From positions 1-64,000 of the forward strand of contig JAUIMG010000011.1 in the NCBI GenBank assembly GCA_030433355.1: 64,000 nucleotides of DNA, written 5' to 3'. Positions 33,972 to 44,204 of this stretch are shown here, one piece after another. Below the pieces are notes generated by a model, which had not been told where the DNA came from, made no database searches, and saw nothing but the letters and a program-made list of their open reading frames with translations. Position 1 is the first letter of the stretch; each line of letters starts with the position of its first letter. The position numbers and the translations under genes were made by a program. This stretch comes from Bacteroidia bacterium (GTDB taxonomy: Bacteria; Bacteroidota; Bacteroidia; Flavobacteriales_E; Vicingaceae).

Positions 33972-36900
33972 ATGGAAATAGTAGCCCCTTATAAACCAAA
34001 GAATAAAGTTAGAATAGTTACTGCGGCTTCTTTATTTGATGGACACGATGCAGCAATTAATGTAATGCGCAGAATTATACAGTCTACCGGCTGTGAAGTA
34101 ATTCACTTAGGTCATGACAGGAGTGTGCAAGAGGTTGTTGATACTGCTATTCAAGAAGATGCAAATGCTATTGCAATGACTTCCTACCAAGGAGGGCATA
34201 CGGAGTATTTCAAATACATGAGAGACTTATTAGTTGAAAGGGGAGCAGCTCATATTAAAATATTTGGAGGTGGCGGAGGAGTAATTCTTCCTGAAGAGAT
34301 CAAAGAGTTACATGATTACGGAATCACTCAAATTTACTCTCCAGATGATGGAAGAGAAATGGGCTTGCAAGGCATGATTAATGACTTGGTGAAGAAGAGT
34401 GATTATCCTACTGGCAAAGATTTGAATGGAGAAATAAACCACCTAGTAGAGAAAGATGCTAAGTCTATAGCGAAGTTAATCTCAGGCGCAGAAAATTTTC
34501 CAGAAGCTTCTAGCTCTATTTTGGATGAGGTACATAAAATGGCCGATAAAGCCACTACTCCAGTTTTGGGAATAACTGGAACTGGTGGAGCAGGGAAATC
34601 TTCCTTAGTTGATGAATTAGTCAGGAGGTTTTTAATAGACTTTGAAAACAAAACCATTGGTATTATCTCCGTGGATCCTTCTAAAAGAAAAACAGGCGGA
34701 GCGCTCTTGGGCGATAGAATTAGAATGAACTCTATTAGAAATAATAGGGTTTACATGAGGTCCTTGGCAACGCGTCAAAGTAACTTGGCCCTTTCCAAGC
34801 ATGTGAAAGAAGCGGTAGCTATCTTGAAGGCAGCAAAATATGATTTAATCATATTAGAGACATCAGGAATAGGGCAGTCGGATACGGAGATTACGGAGCA
34901 TTCTGATGTCAGTCTTTATGTAATGACGCCAGAGTTTGGGGCAGCAACGCAATTGGAAAAGATTGACATGCTTGACTTTGCAGATGTTATTGCAATAAAT
35001 AAATTCGACAAGAGAGGTTCGCTAGATGCATTAAGGGATGTAAAAAAGCAATACCAAAGAAATCATCAACTATGGGATGCGAAGGAAGGGGATTTGCCTG
35101 TTTTTGGCACCATTGCTTCACAATTTAACGACCCAGGAATGAACCAGCTTTATAAAAAGTTGATGGATGTTATAGTGGAAAGAACTTCTGCAGATTTGAA
35201 ATCTGATTTCACAATCACCAATGAGATGTCGGAGAAGATTTTTGTAATACCACCAAGTAGAATAAGGTACTTATCGGAGATTACTGAAAATAACAGAAAC
35301 TACGACAGTTGGGTAAGTGAACAATCTGAGATAGCTCAAAAACTTTATGGTATTCAGAAAACAATGGATACGATAAAAGAAATGGCTCCTGAGGATGGAG
35401 ATAGAATTACCAAAGACTTAAAGGAGACTTATGAGAAGTTGAAGTTGAATTTTGATCCTAAAAATTACAAACTGCTCGAAGAGTGGCAAGATAAAAGAAA
35501 GAAATACAAAGATGAGTTCTTTACTTTCAAAGTAAGAGACAAAGAAATTAAAATGGAAACGCATACGGAGTCTTTATCTCACTCCATGATTCCCAAAGTA
35601 GTTACTCCAAAATATGAAGCTTGGGGAGATATCTTAAAATGGAATTTACAAGAAAATGTTCCTGGGGAATTCCCTTATACTTCAGGTTTATTTCCTTTCA
35701 AGAGAAAAGGAGAAGATCCAACAAGAATGTTTGCCGGAGAAGGTGGACCGGAAAGAACAAATAGAAGATTTCACTATGTCTCTTTGGGCTTGCCTGCAAA
35801 AAGATTGTCTACGGCATTTGATTCTGTAACACTTTACGGAAATGATCCTGACTACAGACCAGATATTTATGGAAAAATTGGGAATGCTGGTGTTTCTATA
35901 TGTTGTTTAGATGATGCAAAGAAGCTTTATTCAGGCTTCAATTTAGCAGATCCAATGACTTCCGTTTCTATGACCATTAATGGTCCGGCTCCAATGCTTT
36001 TGGGCTTTTTTATGAACGCAGCTATAGATCAGCAGTGTGAGCTATACATTAAGAAAAATGGATTAGAGAAGGAAGTTGAGGCGAAGATTGAAAAGATATA
36101 TAAAGATAAAGGAGTTACAAGACCTAGTTATCAAGGAGCCTTGCCTGAAGGAAATGATGGTTTAGGTTTAATGCTTTTAGGAGTTAGCGGTGACCAAGTG
36201 TTAGATAAGGCAGTTTATGAGAAGATCAAAAAGGAGACAATTGCAGTAGTTAGAGGTACCGTTCAGGCAGATATATTAAAAGAAGATCAAGCACAGAATA
36301 CCTGTATTTTCTCTACGGAATTTGCTTTGAGATTGATGGGAGATGTGCAGGAATATTTTATTGACAATGCAGTAAGGAATTTCTATTCCGTTTCTATCTC
36401 TGGTTATCATATTGCAGAAGCAGGGGCGAACCCAATAACTCAATTGGCCTTTACTTTAGCAAATGGCTTCACTTATGTAGAATATTACTTAAGTAGAGGT
36501 ATGGATATCAATGCCTTTGGTCCAAACTTATCTTTCTTCTTCTCAAATGGTATCGATCCTGAATATGCAGTAATCGGTAGGGTGGCTAGAAGAATTTGGG
36601 CTAAGGCTTTAAAGCTGAAATATGGTGCAAATCCAAGAGCTCAAATGTTGAAGTATCATATTCAAACTTCAGGAAGGTCCTTGCATGCTCAAGAAATTGA
36701 TTTTAACGACATAAGAACTACGTTGCAAGCATTGTATGCTATTTATGATAATTGTAACTCTTTGCATACCAATGCTTATGACGAGGCTATCACTACGCCA
36801 ACGGAGGAAAGTGTGAGAAGAGCAATGGCTATTCAATTAATTATCAATAGAGAGTTAGGTTTAGCTAAAAATGAGAATCCATTACAAGGATCTTTCATCA

Positions 36901-37352
36901 TAGAGGAATTAACAGATTTAGTAGAGGAAGCAGTATTGACAGAATTTGATAGAATAACAGAAAGAGGAGGAGTACTTGGTGCCATGGAAACGATGTACCA
37001 AAGAAGTAAGATTCAAGAAGAGAGTTTGTATTATGAAGGATTGAAGCACAGTGGTGAATTTCCTATCATCGGTGTAAATACATTTTTGAGTTCTAAAGGC
37101 TCTCCTACAGTTACCCCAGGCGAAGTTATTAGAGCAACCAAAGAAGAGAAGGAGTATCAAATTGAAATGCTAGGTAATTTGCACAAAGGAAATGAAGGAA
37201 ATGCTGAAAAGCAATTGAAGAGCATACAGGAGAAAGCCATTAAGAATGAAAATATTTTTGCGGCTTTGATGGAGGCAACTAAATCTTGTTCTTTAGGACA
37301 AATTACTGCAGCTCTCTTTGAAGTTGGCGGTCAGTATAGAAGAAATATGTAA
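33972..37352 (+). CDS. icmF: Fused isobutyryl-CoA mutase IcmF
   Basis: 1126 residues with the IcmF order: N-terminal B12-binding domain (about 12-140, '[16 protein letters not shown]' with the base-off His25), a MeaB-like P-loop GTPase chaperone (about 190-440, Walker A 'GTGGAGKSS', switch '[12 protein letters not shown]', 'INKFDKRG') and the mutase TIM-barrel domain (about 560-1126, '[19 protein letters not shown]', '[20 protein letters not shown]'). It interconverts isobutyryl- and n-butyryl-CoA using adenosylcobalamin, with in-built cofactor gating. The FPFKR region resembles IcmF rather than methylmalonyl-CoA mutase; related substrates such as pivalyl-CoA are possible. No cobalamin riboswitch is visible in the 51-bp leader. 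It shares its stop with the start of the next gene. Confidence 0.93.
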   Translation: MEIVAPYKPKNKVRIVTAASLFDGHDAAINVMRRIIQSTGCEVIHLGHDRSVQEVVDTAIQEDANAIAMTSYQGGHTEYFKYMRDLLVERGAAHIKIFGGGGGVILPEEIKELHDYGITQIYSPDDGREMGLQGMINDLVKKSDYPTGKDLNGEINHLVEKDAKSIAKLISGAENFPEASSSILDEVHKMADKATTPVLGITGTGGAGKSSLVDELVRRFLIDFENKTIGIISVDPSKRKTGGALLGDRIRMNSIRNNRVYMRSLATRQSNLALSKHVKEAVAILKAAKYDLIILETSGIGQSDTEITEHSDVSLYVMTPEFGAATQLEKIDMLDFADVIAINKFDKRGSLDALRDVKKQYQRNHQLWDAKEGDLPVFGTIASQFNDPGMNQLYKKLMDVIVERTSADLKSDFTITNEMSEKIFVIPPSRIRYLSEITENNRNYDSWVSEQSEIAQKLYGIQKTMDTIKEMAPEDGDRITKDLKETYEKLKLNFDPKNYKLLEEWQDKRKKYKDEFFTFKVRDKEIKMETHTESLSHSMIPKVVTPKYEAWGDILKWNLQENVPGEFPYTSGLFPFKRKGEDPTRMFAGEGGPERTNRRFHYVSLGLPAKRLSTAFDSVTLYGNDPDYRPDIYGKIGNAGVSICCLDDAKKLYSGFNLADPMTSVSMTINGPAPMLLGFFMNAAIDQQCELYIKKNGLEKEVEAKIEKIYKDKGVTRPSYQGALPEGNDGLGLMLLGVSGDQVLDKAVYEKIKKETIAVVRGTVQADILKEDQAQNTCIFSTEFALRLMGDVQEYFIDNAVRNFYSVSISGYHIAEAGANPITQLAFTLANGFTYVEYYLSRGMDINAFGPNLSFFFSNGIDPEYAVIGRVARRIWAKALKLKYGANPRAQMLKYHIQTSGRSLHAQEIDFNDIRTTLQALYAIYDNCNSLHTNAYDEAITTPTEESVRRAMAIQLIINRELGLAKNENPLQGSFIIEELTDLVEEAVLTEFDRITERGGVLGAMETMYQRSKIQEESLYYEGLKHSGEFPIIGVNTFLSSKGSPTVTPGEVIRATKEEKEYQIEMLGNLHKGNEGNAEKQLKSIQEKAIKNENIFAALMEATKSCSLGQITAALFEVGGQYRRNM

Positions 37353-38125
37353 TGAAAAAATTAAAGCAGTATTTTTTAATTCTTATCGCATCTTTTAGTC
37401 TGCTTGCCTGCACGCAAATTAGCTCAAAGGAGACTGAGTCTGATGAGAACCTGAATTTTGTAGAATCAATTGAGTTGGCGCATCATGCAAATTCATGGTA
37501 CACTGAAGAATTAATAGAGTTTGATTTGGAATTGTATTTTGGAGGTAAAGAGAGGTTTAATGGTAGAGTTTATATGACCCCAGGTGGTGGCAAAGTGAGA
37601 ATGGAAGGAAAAGAGGAGGTGCTTATGATTTTTGATGGGGATAAGGCTTTTATTTCTCCAGATAGTCTATCCTTGAAAAAGGCAAGGTTTGATTTACTTA
37701 CCTGGTCGTATTTTTTTGCAGCACCTTATAAACTCTCAGACCCAGGAACAAATATCGAAGAATTGGGTAGAAATGTTTTGGGCGATAACTCCTATAATTC
37801 TGCACGCTTAACTTTTGATCAAGGTGTTGGCGATAGTCCTGAAGATTGGTATGTCTTATATCAAGATACAGCAACAAACTATTTGGTGGGAATGGCTTAT
37901 ATCGTTACTTATTCTCAATCTAAAGAAGAAGCAGAACAAGATCCACATTTAATCACTTATGAGTCATTTGTTAATATTGGCCCTTACCCTATAGCTACGA
38001 ATTGGAACTTTTGGACTTGGAATATGGAAGGAGAAATGGATAAGCTATTGGGAACAGCCACGATCAGTAATTTGAAATTCTCTCCGTCAAATTCAGGCTT
38101 GTTTTTAATTCCTTCTGAATCTTAG
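37352..38125 (+). CDS. Uncharacterised lipoprotein coupled to icmF (possibly DUF6503-like)
   Basis: 257 residues. The lipoprotein signal is 'LILIASFSLLACTQI' with Cys near 20. The rest is beta-rich ('LYFGGKERFNGRVYMTPGGG', 'KAFISPDSLSLKKARFDLLT', 'WYVLYQDTATNYLVGMAYIV'), reminiscent of LolA-like half-barrels and of Bacteroidota proteins annotated DUF6503, but I am not certain. The ATG overlaps the icmF stop as TAATG, so it is translationally coupled to a cytoplasmic mutase, an odd pairing. A role in lipid or hydrophobic ligand handling is only a guess. Confidence 0.75.
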   Translation: MKKLKQYFLILIASFSLLACTQISSKETESDENLNFVESIELAHHANSWYTEELIEFDLELYFGGKERFNGRVYMTPGGGKVRMEGKEEVLMIFDGDKAFISPDSLSLKKARFDLLTWSYFFAAPYKLSDPGTNIEELGRNVLGDNSYNSARLTFDQGVGDSPEDWYVLYQDTATNYLVGMAYIVTYSQSKEEAEQDPHLITYESFVNIGPYPIATNWNFWTWNMEGEMDKLLGTATISNLKFSPSNSGLFLIPSES

Positions 38126-38187
38126 TTTAAGCTAGGTATTTTTTGAAATAATTGCTTGCACCATTTTAGTGTGGACTATCTATCTTA

Positions 38188-38823
38188 TTAATAGGTCTTT
38201 TGATAAACTGCAGCAAATAGATTCAGTTTTTTATGTTGCAGGTACTCTTTCCTTAAGTATTCATGCTGATCCATTTCCTCGTTTAGGTCTTCAATTTGCT
38301 TGCTCTCTATTTTCGTGCTGACTTTCAAGAAAGCAAACATCCATTTTTCAATAAACCTTTGAAAGGTCTTTTTAGGAGGACTAAAGTCTGCGATAATCAA
38401 GATTCCTTTAGGGATTAAAAGAGTTTCAATTTGCTTTATAATTAGGTCTCTATTTTCTTTCGCGAATTGATCTAGAAAGAAGTAGCTCAATACAGCATCA
38501 AATTCTTTCGATGTATGGTAACTTTCTATTTCACTGCAAACAAATTCAACTCTATTTAAATCCTTATCTGCTAGTTTTCTTTTGCTTAGCGATATCATTT
38601 TTTCTGATTTATCTAGGTAGGTGATTTCTATCTTAGGTTTTTCTTGAAGCAACTTTTTTAATATGTTTCCACTGCCTCCGCCTATAAAAAGTATTTTCCC
38701 ATTTTTTGGAATCCATGGAAAAGAATCCAACTGAATTTGCTCTAGATTTTTACCAAATACAATTTCGCTAATGAATTGGTAGTAGGGCGCAATTAGCTTG
38801 TAATTGTTTCTTTTATTTATCAC
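38188..38823 (-). CDS. Class I SAM-dependent methyltransferase
   Basis: 211 residues. Motif I is 'ILFIGGGSGNILKKLL', motif II 'EITYLDKSEKMISLSKRKL' and the post-motif 'FDAVLSYFFLDQFAKENRDL' with 'PKGILIIADFSPPK'. It resembles ubiquinone/menaquinone-type or small-molecule methyltransferases, but the substrate is unknown. The frame begins with GTG at 38823, with no ATG before the fold. It is convergent with the lipoprotein gene (62-bp gap without a clear terminator) and divergent from the GT2 gene. Confidence 0.88.
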   Translation of the reverse strand: MINKRNNYKLIAPYYQFISEIVFGKNLEQIQLDSFPWIPKNGKILFIGGGSGNILKKLLQEKPKIEITYLDKSEKMISLSKRKLADKDLNRVEFVCSEIESYHTSKEFDAVLSYFFLDQFAKENRDLIIKQIETLLIPKGILIIADFSPPKKTFQRFIEKWMFAFLKVSTKIESKQIEDLNEEMDQHEYLRKEYLQHKKLNLFAAVYQKTY

Positions 38824-38948
38824 CTATAATAGTCATTGTTATATAGATATTTATTTTCTTTGATAATCTATGGGAGCAAAGAACGATGTCATCTGCTTGA
38901 ATTGCAAGCGACAAAATAAAAAAGAGAAATTTTAATAAGGCCATCAGC

Positions 38949-39689
38949 ATGATAAATAATAAGAAAGTTGTGGTGGTAATGCCGGCTTATAATGCTTCCA
39001 AAACATTAGAGAGGACTTATAAGGAGATTGATAAAGACTTGGTAGATGAGGTAGTGGTTGTAGATGATTGTAGTCAAGACAATACTGCTGAAAAGGCAAG
39101 AGAAATTGGGGTTAAGCATGTAATTAGGCATGAGCAGAATCAGGGTTATGGTGGCAATCAAAAAACTTGCTACAAAAAAGCCTTAGAGTTGGGGGCCGAT
39201 ATTGTGATTATGGTGCATCCAGATTATCAATACACCCCAAAATTAATTCCTTCCATGTGTTACTTAATTGCTAATGATTTGTTTCAAGTAGTTCTTGGAT
39301 CAAGGATTTTAGGCACTGGTGCATTAAAAGGAGGTATGCCTTTATATAAATACCTTGCAAATAGAGTTTTAACTTTTGTGCAAAATGTATTGGTTGGAGC
39401 AAAGCTTTCGGAATATCATACTGGCTATCGTGCTTTCTCAAAAGAGGTAATACAATCTATCAATTTTCAAGAAAATTCAGACAATTTTGTCTTTGACAAT
39501 CAGATGCTATCACAGATTTTAATGAAAGATTATGAGATTGCAGAAATTACTTGTCCAACTAAATATTTTAAAGAAGGCTCCTCCATAAATCTCACCAATA
39601 GCATTGTTTATGGTTTTGGCGTATTAGGAGTTTCCCTAAAGCATAGATGCCATAAAATAGGATTATTAAAGTCTAAACTGTATCGTTAG
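38949..39689 (+). CDS. GT2 glycosyltransferase (DPM1-like)
   Basis: 246 residues, GT-A fold. 'VVVMPAYNASKTLERTYKEI', 'VVVDDCSQDNTAEKA' and 'ADIVIMVHPDYQYTPKLIP' (the metal-binding DxD position) match dolichyl-phosphate-mannose-synthase-like GT2 enzymes, which load a hexose onto a polyprenyl phosphate. 'GTGALKGGMPLYKYLANR' and 'YHTGYRAFS' are further family segments. It lacks the two C-terminal membrane helices of GtrB-type enzymes. One nucleotide separates it from the following methyltransferase gene, so the pair probably acts on one glycolipid or glycan. Confidence 0.9.
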   Translation: MINNKKVVVVMPAYNASKTLERTYKEIDKDLVDEVVVVDDCSQDNTAEKAREIGVKHVIRHEQNQGYGGNQKTCYKKALELGADIVIMVHPDYQYTPKLIPSMCYLIANDLFQVVLGSRILGTGALKGGMPLYKYLANRVLTFVQNVLVGAKLSEYHTGYRAFSKEVIQSINFQENSDNFVFDNQMLSQILMKDYEIAEITCPTKYFKEGSSINLTNSIVYGFGVLGVSLKHRCHKIGLLKSKLYR

Positions 39690-39690
39690 A

Positions 39691-40647
39691 ATGGATTTAA
39701 GTCCTTGTCTTCATTGTAATTCGCAACAAGTAGATTTAGAATTAGAAGTTCAAGATATAGTAGGCGATAGTTTTCAGTTGTATAGGTGCAAAGATTGCAC
39801 GCTGCTATTCTTAAATCCTTTGCCTTCCGAAGAGCAATTGCAAAGCGCTTACAATCAAAGTTATTATGGAGAGGGGGAAAGTAAATTTCTTCCTTGGATA
39901 GAAACAGTAATTGACTTTTTAAGATCTCGGAATGCCCATTCCTTTTCTAAAAGAATCCCACCGAAAGCTTGTGTTTTAGATTTTGGCTGTGGCAACGGAC
40001 AATTTTTGTCTCAACTGGCTCGATTTGGAGCATATGAATTGCATGGTTTAGAGATTGCAGGAGGGTCAGCAGAAAGAGCAAAAAAGAATAATCAGATTAA
40101 CCTAACTATTGGCAATATTCATACAGACACCTATGAAGCTAATAAATTTGACGCCATCATCCTTACCCATGTTTTTGAGCATTTGCTTAATCCTGAAGAA
40201 GTATTAGATATATTAACAACTATAGCAAAAAGAGAGGCCATCCTTCAAATAGAAATTCCAAACATCCATAGTTGGCAGTATGCTTTATTTAAAGCCAATT
40301 GGCTGCATTTAGATCCTCCACGTCATATGCATTTTTATACGCCAGCTTTACTAAAAAGGACTTTGTTGGAAAGGGGCTGGCTTTTGAAATCAGAGAAATA
40401 TTTTTCTCCACAATATAGCCCATTTGGTTTTCAGCAGAGTTTCTTAAATGCTATTGGGGTCAAAAGGGACTTACTTTACGAAAGTATGAAGGGGAATAAA
40501 GAATATACAAAAGGCTATTCAAAACTGACTTTAATTATGCAATACCTTTTCCATTATGCAACATTGCCGCTTTTCATTTTTACTGATTTGATTGCTTCTA
40601 TTTTCAAAAAAGGGGCGACATTAAAAATGGTCTTTCAAAAAGCTTAA
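39691..40647 (+). CDS. Zinc-ribbon class I SAM methyltransferase
   Basis: 318 residues. The N-terminus has two CxxC pairs ('CLHCNSQQVD', 'YRCKDCTLLFLNPL') forming a likely zinc ribbon as in sugar C-methyltransferase-like and hypothetical methyltransferases of polysaccharide loci. The SAM domain follows ('ACVLDFGCGNGQFLSQLARF', 'FDAIILTHVFEHLLNPEEVL', 'LQIEIPNIHSWQYALFKANW'). A hydrophobic C-terminal segment ('LFHYATLPLFIFTDLIASIF') may attach it to the membrane. It pairs with the GT2 gene 1 nt upstream. The substrate is probably a lipid-linked sugar, by context only. Confidence 0.9.
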   Translation: MDLSPCLHCNSQQVDLELEVQDIVGDSFQLYRCKDCTLLFLNPLPSEEQLQSAYNQSYYGEGESKFLPWIETVIDFLRSRNAHSFSKRIPPKACVLDFGCGNGQFLSQLARFGAYELHGLEIAGGSAERAKKNNQINLTIGNIHTDTYEANKFDAIILTHVFEHLLNPEEVLDILTTIAKREAILQIEIPNIHSWQYALFKANWLHLDPPRHMHFYTPALLKRTLLERGWLLKSEKYFSPQYSPFGFQQSFLNAIGVKRDLLYESMKGNKEYTKGYSKLTLIMQYLFHYATLPLFIFTDLIASIFKKGATLKMVFQKA

Positions 40648-40656
40648 AGGCTTTAG

Positions 40657-40688
40657 TTTGGAATTGGCCTAGCGAAAATCTAATTTTG
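40657..40688 (+). promoter_or_regulatory. Promoter of pruA
   Basis: TTTG (40657-40660), 20 nt spacer, TAATTTTG (40681-40688). This is a near-ideal Bacteroidota -33/-7 pair in the short gap between the methyltransferase stop and the pruA ATG 39 nt downstream. Confidence 0.6.
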
Positions 40689-40726
40689 CACCCTTAATTT
40701 AATGGAAATCAAAATAAAAATATACT

Positions 40727-42349
40727 ATGTCAAACGCTGTATTTCACCCACCAGTTGCCGTAAATGAACCAATATTAAGCTACGCTCCTGGTACGGAAGA
40801 GAGAAAGTTATTGCAAGAAACGGTTGCAAAAATGAGATCCGAAGAAAAGGATATTCCGATGTTCATCGATGGGGAAGAGGTAAGAACAGGAGATAAAGTT
40901 AGCATGCATCCTCCTTACGACCATAAACACTTATTGGGTCACTACCATAGAGGAGACAAATCCCACATCCAAAAAGCAATCGATGCAGCTTTAAAAGCAA
41001 AAGAGAATTGGGCAAACCTATCTTGGGAGCATAGAGCATCTGTGTTTTTAAAAGCTGCTGAATTACTTGCTGGTCCATACAGACAAAAAATTAATGCAGC
41101 TACGATGTTAGCGCAATCAAAAAATGCTTTTCAAGCAGAAATTGACTCTTCTTGTGAGTTGATAGATTTCTTCAGATACAATGTAGAGTACATGCGTCAG
41201 ATTTATAGTGAGCAACCTGAATCTTCAGAGGGTGTTTGGAATAGATTAGAATATAGACCATTAGAAGGATTTATTTTCGCATTAACTCCATTTAACTTTA
41301 CTGCAATTGCCGGAAACTTACCTGCTAGTCCCGCTATGATGGGGAATACAGTAGTTTGGAAACCTGCCAATACGCAGATTTATTCTGCTTGGGTCATTAT
41401 GGAAGTGCTAAGAGAAGCCGGTTTACCAGATGGTGTAATTAATTTAGTTTATGTAAGTGGACAAGAAGCAGGAGAGGTTATTTTTAATCACGCAGACTTT
41501 GCAGGAATTCACTTCACAGGTTCAACTGGAGTTTTTGAAAATATTTGGAAAACCATAGGTAACAATATTCAAAAGTATAAGTCTTACCCAAGAATAGTTG
41601 GGGAGACAGGTGGGAAAGATTTTATTGTAGCACATGAATCTGCTAATGCTAAAGAAGTTGCAACAGCAATTGTTAGAGGTTCTTTTGAATTTCAAGGTCA
41701 AAAATGTTCTGCCGCTTCAAGGGCTTATATTCCAAGGTCTATGTGGGCAGAAGTAAAGGGCTATATTTTGGAAGATTTGAAATCTATAAAAATGGGCACG
41801 CCTGAAAACTTTGAGAACTTCGTAAACGCAGTTATTGATGAGAAAGCATTTGATAAAATTGCTGCTTATATAGATAATGCAAAGAAAGCAGATACTGCAG
41901 AAGTTATTGCAGGTGGAGGCTATAATAAGTCTGAAGGTTATTTTATTGAACCAACCGTTATTTTAGCTAGTGATCCAAAATATACCACCATGTGTGAGGA
42001 GATTTTTGGACCTGTTATTTCCATTTATGTGTATGATGAAGCTGATTTTGAAGAAACGCTAAAGTTAGTAGATGATAACAGTTACGCATTAACTGGAGCC
42101 ATTTTTGCAAAAGATAGACATGTGTTAGATCATATGTGTAAAGCTTTGGTGAATGCTGCAGGAAACTTTTACATCAACGATAAACCTACAGGAGCAGTTG
42201 TAGGTCAGCAGCCATTTGGAGGTGCAAGAAAATCTGGTACTAACGATAAAGCAGGTGCTATGCAAAACTTAATGCGTTGGGTTTCTGCTAGAACTATGAA
42301 AGAAACTTTCGTTCCACCTACAGATTATAGATATCCTTTTTTAGGATAA
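40727..42349 (+). CDS. pruA: L-glutamate gamma-semialdehyde dehydrogenase
   Basis: 540 residues, ALDH superfamily, the stand-alone type similar to mitochondrial ALDH4A1. The catalytic Cys lies in 'FEFQGQKCSAASRAY', the general-base Glu in 'VGETGGKDFIVAHE' and the cofactor-binding segment in 'GIHFTGSTGVFENIWKTIG'. It oxidises glutamate semialdehyde to glutamate with NAD+, the second step of proline breakdown. No proline dehydrogenase gene is adjacent. It has its own promoter upstream and a strong terminator downstream, so it is a single-gene unit. Confidence 0.95.
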   Translation: MSNAVFHPPVAVNEPILSYAPGTEERKLLQETVAKMRSEEKDIPMFIDGEEVRTGDKVSMHPPYDHKHLLGHYHRGDKSHIQKAIDAALKAKENWANLSWEHRASVFLKAAELLAGPYRQKINAATMLAQSKNAFQAEIDSSCELIDFFRYNVEYMRQIYSEQPESSEGVWNRLEYRPLEGFIFALTPFNFTAIAGNLPASPAMMGNTVVWKPANTQIYSAWVIMEVLREAGLPDGVINLVYVSGQEAGEVIFNHADFAGIHFTGSTGVFENIWKTIGNNIQKYKSYPRIVGETGGKDFIVAHESANAKEVATAIVRGSFEFQGQKCSAASRAYIPRSMWAEVKGYILEDLKSIKMGTPENFENFVNAVIDEKAFDKIAAYIDNAKKADTAEVIAGGGYNKSEGYFIEPTVILASDPKYTTMCEEIFGPVISIYVYDEADFEETLKLVDDNSYALTGAIFAKDRHVLDHMCKALVNAAGNFYINDKPTGAVVGQQPFGGARKSGTNDKAGAMQNLMRWVSARTMKETFVPPTDYRYPFLG

Positions 42350-42370
42350 TTTAAATTTGAATAGATAAAC

Positions 42371-42410
42371 AAGGGCTTGTTGATGGATTCAACAAGCCCT
42401 TTTATTTTTG
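42371..42410 (+). terminator. Rho-independent terminator after pruA
   Basis: A perfect 13-bp stem (AAGGGCTTGTTGA at 42371-42383 with TCAACAAGCCCTT at 42389-42401) and a 5-nt loop are followed by TTATTTTTG. It lies 22 nt after the pruA stop and is the strongest intrinsic terminator seen in the window. Confidence 0.9.
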
Positions 42411-42436
42411 TGCTAATCTTCAATTAATTTAGCCTT

Positions 42437-42736
42437 GTGAAGTTTCAAATCAAATGGAAGAAAATATTGAAAAGCCGTTATTTTATAACAGCGGCTGTTT
42501 TCTTTATCTGGATACTCTTTTTTGATCAGAATAATCTGATTACTCAAATTCAATATAGGCTAGAGCTCAATCAATTGGAAGAAGAAAAAGAATTCTACAA
42601 AGGCGAAATAGAAGAAATTCGCTCCGATTTAGATGAACTTCAATCCAACCCCAGAACATTAGAAAAATTTGCCAGAGAAAAGTACCTCATGAAAAAAGAC
42701 AATGAGGAGCTCTTTGTAATTGTAGAAGAAGAATAG
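42437..42736 (+). CDS. FtsB/DivIC family septum-formation initiator
   Basis: 99 residues. A basic N-terminus precedes one membrane helix ('YFITAAVFFIWILFF', about 15-30), then a coiled coil ('LNQLEEEKEFYKGEIEEIRS') and the family C-terminal motif 'PRTLEKFAREKYLMKKDNEE'. This matches FtsB/DivIC, the bitopic division protein that joins FtsL and FtsQ at the septum. The reading frame begins with GTG at 42437; no ATG is available before the membrane helix. It lies between the pruA terminator and the convergent fumarylacetoacetase gene (1 nt apart). Confidence 0.9.
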   Translation: MKFQIKWKKILKSRYFITAAVFFIWILFFDQNNLITQIQYRLELNQLEEEKEFYKGEIEEIRSDLDELQSNPRTLEKFAREKYLMKKDNEELFVIVEEE

Positions 42737-42737
42737 C

Positions 42738-44012
42738 TTACTTAGCAGGCAATACCTTTGAAGTAACTTCTCCAAAACCAACCCTTACACCATCTTTCTC
42801 ACAGTGCGCTTTCATGGTAATGGTATCGTGATCTTGAATAAACTTTCTTTCACTTCCATCTTTAAGTTTTAAAGGTTTTGTTCCTCTCCAACTTAATTCC
42901 AACATCGATCCATAGGAGCTAGGCTCTGAACCACTAATAGTTCCAGAAGCATAAATATCACCACCTTTTATATTACAACCATTTATCGTATGGTGAGCTA
43001 GTTGTTGGTTTTGGTTCCAGTACATGTATTTGTAATTGGATTCACAAATAACGTTAGGTTCGCCATTTTCTGCTTGTAATTCAACGCTGAGCTTGATGTC
43101 AATATTTTTATCTCCTTGGTATTCTAAATAGGGAAAAACTTTTGGGTCTTGTTTTGGACCGGCAGTTCTGAATGGCTCTAGGGCATCCAAAGTTACAATC
43201 CATGGAGAAATAGAAGAGGCAAAGTTTTTTGCAAGAAATGGTCCTAGTGGTACGTACTCCCATTTCTGAATATCTCTAGCCGACCAATCGTTAAAAATTA
43301 CCATCCCGAAAATATAATCCTCAGCTTCTGCAGTAGAGATACTATCGCCTAAAGGCTTTCCATCAAAAGTGATAAAAGCCATTTCTAGTTCAAAGTCTAA
43401 AAGTTTAGATGGTCCAAAAACTGGTGGCTCCTCCTCATTCGGTTTTTGCTGGCCTTTTGGTCGGTGTATAGGAGTACCTGAAAGTATAATAGAAGAAGCT
43501 CTTCCATGATATCCTACAGGAATGTATTTCCAATTAGGCAATAAAGCATTGTTTGGGTCTCTAAACATAGTGCCTACATTGGTTGCATGCTCAATGCTCG
43601 AATAAAAATCGGTGTAATCTCCAATTTGAATCGGCATTTCATTCTCCACTTCGTTTATCGGAATTAAAACCTTTTCACGATGCCCATGATTTTTTTGTAG
43701 TTCTTCATTAGAAATTTCAAATAAATCAATGAGTCTTTCTCTTAGAATTCTGCTGCCATTTTTCCCCGATTTCATCAATTTATTTAATCGATTATTGTCA
43801 AATTGATCTTTGTTAAAACCCAATTTATCTAAATAACCAAATTCAAAAAGAGTTAGTAAATCTATAGCATAATCGCCAATTCTACTAGCTACTCTTGGTG
43901 CAAAATTTTTATTTTTAATTATTCCAAAAGGAATGTTTTGAAGGCTAAAGTCCGAGTCTTCAGCAACTTCTATCCATGATTTTTTTTGAAAGTGTTTAGC
44001 GAAATCAGTCAT
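42738..44012 (-). CDS. fahA: Fumarylacetoacetase
   Basis: 424 residues, full two-domain fumarylacetoacetase: an N-terminal SH3-like part (about 1-115) and a C-terminal hydrolase. Signature segments are 'DFYSSIEHATNVGTMF' (metal-binding Asp), 'IPVGYHGRASSIILSGTPI', 'LLDFELEMAFITFD' (Glu pair), 'FNDWSARDIQKWEYVPLGPF' and 'NGCNIKGGDIYASGTISG'. It hydrolyses fumarylacetoacetate to fumarate and acetoacetate, ending tyrosine catabolism. Other genes of the pathway (hppD, hmgA) are not next to it. It is divergent from the large T9SS gene with a 174-bp gap. Confidence 0.96.
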   Translation of the reverse strand: MTDFAKHFQKKSWIEVAEDSDFSLQNIPFGIIKNKNFAPRVASRIGDYAIDLLTLFEFGYLDKLGFNKDQFDNNRLNKLMKSGKNGSRILRERLIDLFEISNEELQKNHGHREKVLIPINEVENEMPIQIGDYTDFYSSIEHATNVGTMFRDPNNALLPNWKYIPVGYHGRASSIILSGTPIHRPKGQQKPNEEEPPVFGPSKLLDFELEMAFITFDGKPLGDSISTAEAEDYIFGMVIFNDWSARDIQKWEYVPLGPFLAKNFASSISPWIVTLDALEPFRTAGPKQDPKVFPYLEYQGDKNIDIKLSVELQAENGEPNVICESNYKYMYWNQNQQLAHHTINGCNIKGGDIYASGTISGSEPSSYGSMLELSWRGTKPLKLKDGSERKFIQDHDTITMKAHCEKDGVRVGFGEVTSKVLPAK

Positions 44013-44115
44013 ACTGTACTTTATTATTTAAAAACAAAAATAGTATTTAAACTACGGCAAAAAAAGATGCAACTAATGCTTCAATTACTACGTCAATCAA
44101 TTTAGTTATCGGTGG

Positions 44116-44146
44116 TTTGTTATTGTTTACCTCTATATTACCTTTG
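44116..44146 (+). promoter_or_regulatory. Promoter of the tandem T9SS cargo genes
   Basis: TTTG (44116-44119), 19-nt spacer, TACCTTTG (44139-44146): an exact fit to the Bacteroidota -33/-7 consensus. It lies 58 nt before the preferred ATG at 44205 and probably drives both giant T9SS genes. Confidence 0.65.
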
Positions 44147-44204
44147 AGTTATCAATTATCATTAAATTAGCCACTCTTATTTTTAGATGAATTTTAGAAT
44201 TTTT

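Noticed and set aside
38824-38948. Gap between methyltransferase and GT2 genes considered for a tRNA or small RNA
   Set aside because: No cloverleaf arms, CCA end or stable hairpin could be recognised.
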